The notes under the pieces were generated by a model. That model did not search any database. It saw nothing but the letters and a program-made list of their open reading frames with translations, and had not been told where the DNA came from. DNA of 64,000 nucleotides, from the NCBI GenBank assembly GCA_022559845.1, contig CM040120.1, forward strand, positions 163,290,334-163,354,333. The letters run 5' to 3'. Source of the DNA: Amorphophallus konjac (lineage: Eukaryota; Streptophyta; Magnoliopsida; Alismatales; Araceae). Below, one piece after another: positions 59,733-64,000 of this stretch. The position numbers and the translations under genes were made by a program. Numbering within the stretch: position 1 is the stretch's first letter; every line of letters begins with the position of its first letter.

Positions 59733-59742
59733 CTTTTTATAG
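59733..59742 (-). promoter_or_regulatory. TATA box of R9 LTR
   Basis: CTATAAAAAG on the minus strand, kept in the second copy at 62001-62010. Confidence 0.65.
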
Positions 59743-59939
59743 AGTTTGAGTGTCCATAAATGCCCATTGATCGAGTGAGCACATCAAGCAAACGTTATGG
59801 AGGCTTCATGGGCGTCGGTTATGCAACTGAATTGACGACTGGCGCACTAGTCGTTCATTTGAGTCCGTGACAATGCAGATGGGCAGAACTTATTTTATTT
59901 CTTTATTTTATTTCTCATCTCGATTTGTGTGCCAAGAAG

Positions 59940-60280
59940 GGTGGGGTGCCTTTTAAACGGCGCCTAGGGTGTGGGGTGCCTTTTAAAGGGCGCCTCCTTC
60001 ATCAGGTTTCCCGCCATTTCTATTGGAGGCTGTGCTACTTCTCTTGAATGGGCGCCGAGGGGCCTGTGGGCGTCCTTCAATGGGGCGCCCACTCACATGG
60101 GTGCCTCCTTATATATTTTCTTTCTTGTATTTTCTACAGGTCTGGGAAAGGGGCGCCTAGGTGCCTGGGCGCCTTCTTCAAGGGGGCGCCCAGGTGCCTG
60201 GGCACCTCCTTGAATTTGTCTTCTTCTCCAGCCTCTGCATCAAATGGGCGCCCACTCACTTGGGCGCCTTCTTCAAGGGT
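59940..60280. repeat. GGGCGCC word array in R9 LTR
   Basis: GGCGCC or one-base variants (GGGCACC, GGTGCC, GGCGTCC) occur about 17 times, often as GGGCGCC(C/T)A, separated by CTTC(T/C)TCAA-like spacers. The second copy has the same array at 62205-62550. Confidence 0.75.
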
Positions 60281-60508
60281 CCTACAAAAAATTTAAATAG
60301 CCATGTGCTTAATTCGAGTATAGTTATGCATCTTCTTGAATGTTTCTCACATTGTCATTTTTGCTCAGAAATGATGATAAAATGCATACCGACTCAAATT
60401 ATGTGTGAAAGTGGAATTAACTATCCATGTTGCACTACTTTGTACTTTTATTGCAAAAAGATGATATATGTGATGCATGTTGTGATATAAAATGTGATAC
60501 TCATCACA

Positions 60509-61756
60509 CCCCCCAACTTACTCATTGTTTGTCCCTTAGCAATGAAAATAATTAAAATTAAGGACCAACAAGAGTTTTCAAAATTCATACTTCTATCTTC
60601 AACTTTTCTTTCATAGAATTAACCATGGATTAGGAATCCAGAAGTATTAATATGCACTAGTCTTAGATCATGACTTAAGAATGCATCTGGAAGTTCAATA
60701 GCACTTGTTCATGTATAAGACTAAATCCACAGTTAAGACAATTGCATCCCTCATTTGTTATTCCAAGCACGTGTATTTCAACCCTACATCTCCTAACTCA
60801 GAGCATTGAGCATACAAGCCTTTTTGCCTGCCTTATTTCATTGTCCCCTTAGGATCTTTTACTTTTTTTCTCACGCATGATGTTGCACTACCCTTCATTG
60901 TTTAACACGAACCTCGACTCTTGCCGTATGAGAAGTAGGCCCGATTGCACAGATCAGGGTTCTCTTTTCCGTTTGACGTGAACCTCAGTACGTCTTAGGT
61001 GAAGTAGGCCCGATTACTAAGATTAGGGGCATTTTTCATGGTATTTTCATATATATATATATATATATACATGTTTTTTTTCTTTTTAAATATGCTTTTG
61101 CACTTATTGATAGATAACTTGGCAGAAAGTCTGAACATCTCTCCTTCTTGAGAAGTGCAGTGCATCAGACACAATACCCAGAGATAACAGAAGGCTTGTC
61201 CTATTTTCTTCATTAGTGTTCAGTGCGAATGAACTTTAAAAGAGATTCTTGAATCAATTTTATGTAGCTAGATTGAATAGCTTTTCCCTCATCCTTTTTC
61301 TAGCCTTTTCCATTCTAGAATTACTTTCAATAAAAGCATAAATCAAGAGAACTCACTTGGGGATTTCACCTTTTCTCTTTTTCATGCACAAATGGCATGT
61401 AAAAGCTCCTATCAGGTTGTACTATATGCATCATGAAAATTTTTCTCTCCCCCCCAACTTGAATGGCATTGTCCTCAATGACACATGAAAGTAAAAATAG
61501 CATATCGATGTAACAAGAAATGCATCTGAGTAGGAGAGAAAGAAGCTGATGTGTGGGGCGAGAAGCTCTTCAAAAATGATGGTGACATCATCTTCGTCCC
61601 GACCTATCTACTGCAAAACACTAAAATAAAAGTATCAAATAACAAAAAATGTTGAGTTACCTCCCAGAAGCGCTAAGTTTAACGTCTTCAGCTAGACGCA
61701 TGAAAGCTCTCAAAGATCTATTCCACATCACTCAGAGTAACGGATTCCTTTTGCAG
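60509..61756 (-). other. R9 3' noncoding region
   Basis: No protein domain on either strand. An (AT)n microsatellite lies at about 61048-61068 and a polypurine-like CCCCCCAACTTG at 61451. In sense it runs from the pol stop to the LTR. Confidence 0.7.
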
Positions 61757-61850
61757 CTACTCATTTTCCAAATAGTGCTTCAACCGTTGACCGTTGATAG
61801 TAAAAATGTGACCATTATTAGTATTCAAAATTATTATAGCACCATATTCA
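61757..61850 (-). pseudogene. pol: Integrase C-terminal tail of R9 pol
   Basis: The last 30 residues of a gypsy pol, including GAIIILNTN, GHIFTINGQRLKHYL and a stop at 61757. The VNGQRLKHYL-like end is usual for Tat/Athila integrases. The frame is cut at 61850, where duplicated LTR sequence begins, so a nonsense extension reaches 62050. Confidence 0.7.
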
Positions 61851-62784
61851 AAAATGCATGTAAAAGCAAAGCTAAATGACTGTTGGAAATAAAAAGAAAT
61901 GACTTGCAGAGAATGACAGAGAGACAGACGAGGGTGGTGAAGAAAGAGGGAAAATAAAAAGTTAATGGAAGATAAATTGACGTGAGAGGCCCTCGGTGCC
62001 CTTTTTATAGAGTTTGAGGGTCCATAAATGCCCATTGATCGAGTGAGCATATCAAGGAGATGTTATGGAGGCTTCATGGGTGTCGGTTACGCAACTGAAT
62101 TGACGACTGGCGCACTGGTCGTTCATTTGAATCCGTGACTATGCAGATAGGCGCCACTTCCTTTATTTCCTTATTTTATTTCCTATCTTGATTTATGTGC
62201 TAGGAAGGGGGCGCCTGGGGGTGCTGGGCGCCTTTTAAAGGGCACCTGGGCCCATTGGTGCTTCCTTCATCAAGTTTCCCGCCATTTCTGCTTTCGTTGG
62301 AGGCTGTGCTACTTCTCTTGAATGGGCGCCTAGGGGCCTAGGTGCCTCCTTCAATGGGGCACCCACTCACATGGGCGCCTCCTTATATATATTTTCTTTC
62401 TTTTCTTTTCTGCAGGTCTGGGAAAGGGGCGTCCAGGTGCCTGGGCACCTCCTTCAATTTGTCTTCTTCTCGTGCCTCTGCATCAAATGGGCGCGCACTC
62501 ACTTGGGCACCTCCTTCAAATGGTCGCCTGGTCTCCTGGGCGTCTTCTTCAAGGGTCCTGCAAAAAATTTAAACAGCCATGTGCTTAATCCGAGAATAGT
62601 TATGCAACTTCTTGAATGTTTCTCACATTGTCATTTTTGCTCAGAAATGATGATAAAGTGCATGCAGACTCAAATGATGTGTGAGAGTGGAATTAACTAT
62701 CCATGTTGCACAACTTTATACTTTTATTGCAAAAAGATGATATATGTGTTGCAAGTTGTGATACAAAATGTGATACTCATCACA
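61851..62784 (-). repeat. R9 LTR, partial second copy
   Basis: Matches 59582-60508 and lacks the LTR end (58858-59581). The first 150 bases are almost identical to the first copy; later parts differ more. Confidence 0.75.
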
Positions 62785-64000
62785 CACCCCAACTTACTCA
62801 TTGCTAGTCCCTTAGCAATGCAAATAATTAAAATTTAGGACCAACAAGAGTTTTCAAAATTCATACTTCTATCTTCAGCTTTTCTTTCGTAGAATTAACC
62901 ATGGATTAGGAATCCGGAAGTGTTAATAAGCACTTGCCTTAGATCATGACTTAAGAATGCATCTAAAGTTCAATAGCACTTGTGCATGTATAAGGCTAAA
63001 TACATAGTTAAGACAATTACATCCCTCATTTGTTACTCCAAGCACATGTCTTTCAACCTTGCACCTCCTAACTTAGAGCATTGAGCATACAAGTCTTTTT
63101 GCCTGCTTTATTTCATTGTCCTCTTGGGATCTTTTACTTTTTTTCTCACGCATTATGCTGCGCTACCCTTCACTGTTTAACACGAATCTCAACTCTTGCC
63201 TTAGGAGAAGCAGGCCGGGTTGTACAGATCAGGGTTCCCTTTTCCGTTTGACGTGAAACTCAACACTTCTTAGGTGAAATAGGCCCGATTACTAAGATTA
63301 GAGGCATTTTTTATGGTGTTTATATATATACATATATATATTCTTTTTTTTTAATGTGCTTTTGCACTTATTGATAGATAACTTGGCAGAAAGCCTGAAC
63401 ATCTCTCCTTCTTGGGAAGTGCAGTGCATCAGACACAATACCCAGAGATAACAGAAGGCTTGTCCTATTTGCTTCATTAGTGTTCAGTGCGAATGAACTT
63501 TTAAAGAGATTCTTGAATCAGTTTTTTGTAGCTAGATTGAATAACTTTTCCATCATCCTTTTCCTAGCCTTTTCCATTCCAAAATTACTTTCAATAAAAG
63601 CATAAATCAAGAGAACTCACTTAGGGATTTCATCTTTTCTCTGTTTCATGCACAAATGCTATGCAAAAGCTCCTATCAGGTTGTACTATATGCATCATGA
63701 AAAATTTTCTATATGCATCATGAAAAAATTTCTCTCCCCCCCCCAACTTGAATGGCGTTGTCCTCAATGACATATGAAAGTAAAAATAGCATATCAATGT
63801 AACAAGAAATGCGTCTGAGTAGGAGAGAAACAACTTGAAGTGTCGGGCGAGAAGCTCTTCCAAAATGATGGCGACATCGTCTTCATCCCGACCTGTCTAC
63901 TGCAAAACACTAAAATAAAAGCATCAAATAATAACAAGCATTGGGTTGCCTCCCAGAAGCGCTAAGTTTAACGTCTACAGCCAGACACATGAAAACTCTC
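62785..64000 (-). other. R9 3' noncoding region, second copy
   Basis: Matches 60509-61712 with the same block order (polypurine run, AT microsatellite near 63320, CCCCCCAACTTG near 63736). Runs to the window edge. No gene. Confidence 0.75.

Larger units (their letters stand above)
58858..60508 (-). repeat. R9 LTR, full copy (1,651 bp)
   Basis: Sense start TGTGATGAG at 60508 after CCCCCC (plus strand) polypurine; end at 58858 (TGTAACTAAAG on plus), directly against R7 RT codons. TATA box CTATAAAAAG at 59733-59742. U3 contains a GGGCGCC array (59940-60280). The R/U5 side (58860-59720, plus) is purine-rich. Confidence 0.7.
58858..64000 (-). mobile_element. R9: Tat-type gypsy element, 3' end with tandem duplication
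   Basis: A minus-strand gypsy end inserted in R7 pol. In sense: integrase tail, about 1.25 kb of 3' noncoding DNA with a TTAGCGCTTCTGGGAGGTAA-type block, a G-run polypurine site, and an LTR starting TGTGATGAGTATCAC at 60508 and ending at 58858. A second copy offset by 2,269 bases (from 61851) repeats part of the LTR and the noncoding DNA and runs off the window. The GQRLKHYL integrase end and the GGGAGGTAA block are usual in Tat/Athila-type plant gypsy elements. Confidence 0.75.

Noticed and set aside
61040..61070. (AT)n run as an origin or regulatory site
   Set aside because: A simple microsatellite, also present with a different length in the second copy near 63320.
1..64000. Endogenous pararetrovirus or other viral insert
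   Set aside because: All RT fragments are of copia or gypsy type with LTRs; no movement-protein or caulimovirid order was seen.

Overview
This is a plant nuclear window made almost entirely of nested LTR retrotransposons. I found no host gene, tRNA, rRNA or CRISPR array. The evidence for a flowering plant is Sirevirus-type Ty1/copia elements with 2.1-2.8 kb LTRs, chromodomain Ty3/gypsy elements, a Tat-type gypsy end, and initiator-Met-tRNA primer-binding sites (TGGTATCAGAGC). The large elements and GC-rich chromoviruses fit a big-genome monocot-like plant, but the species cannot be told from the sequence.

Layout. R1 (1-7411, +) is the 3' half of a Sirevirus: gag end, pol with one frameshift, 3' noncoding region, 3' LTR. 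R2 (7412-11962 and 19159-19400) is an unidentified element rich in minisatellites. R3 (11963-19158, -) is a chromovirus-like element inserted in R2; it keeps only the integrase tail and chromodomain, and an unknown ORF replaces gag and pol. R4 (19401-20725, 29342-30252, 40206-44562, +) is a long-LTR gypsy element without gag or pol and is the outermost layer visible. R5 (20726-29341, -) is a gag-only Sirevirus in the 5' LTR of R4. R6 (30253-40205, +) is a complete chromovirus in the body of R4 with TSD TGTTA. R7 (44563-48071 and 57667-58857, -) is a Sirevirus in the 3' LTR of R4. R8 (48072-57661, +) is a gag-only Sirevirus in R7 with TSD TGGAA. R9 (58858-64000+, -) is a Tat-type gypsy end in R7, partly duplicated in tandem.

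The nest is three deep. By hand, LTR pairs differ by about 1.6-1.8% in R8 and about 3% in R3, R5 and R6, so R8 looks youngest. Stop codons in R6 and the damage in R3 and R5 look like cytosine deamination of silenced DNA.

The most unusual content is: two gag-only Sireviruses (R5, R8) whose gag seems to lack the capsid core but carries four to six CCHC knuckles; the unknown ORF of R3; an apparently covarying hairpin in the 3' noncoding part of the Sireviruses; and a U5 hairpin whose loop is inverted between the two LTRs of R8.
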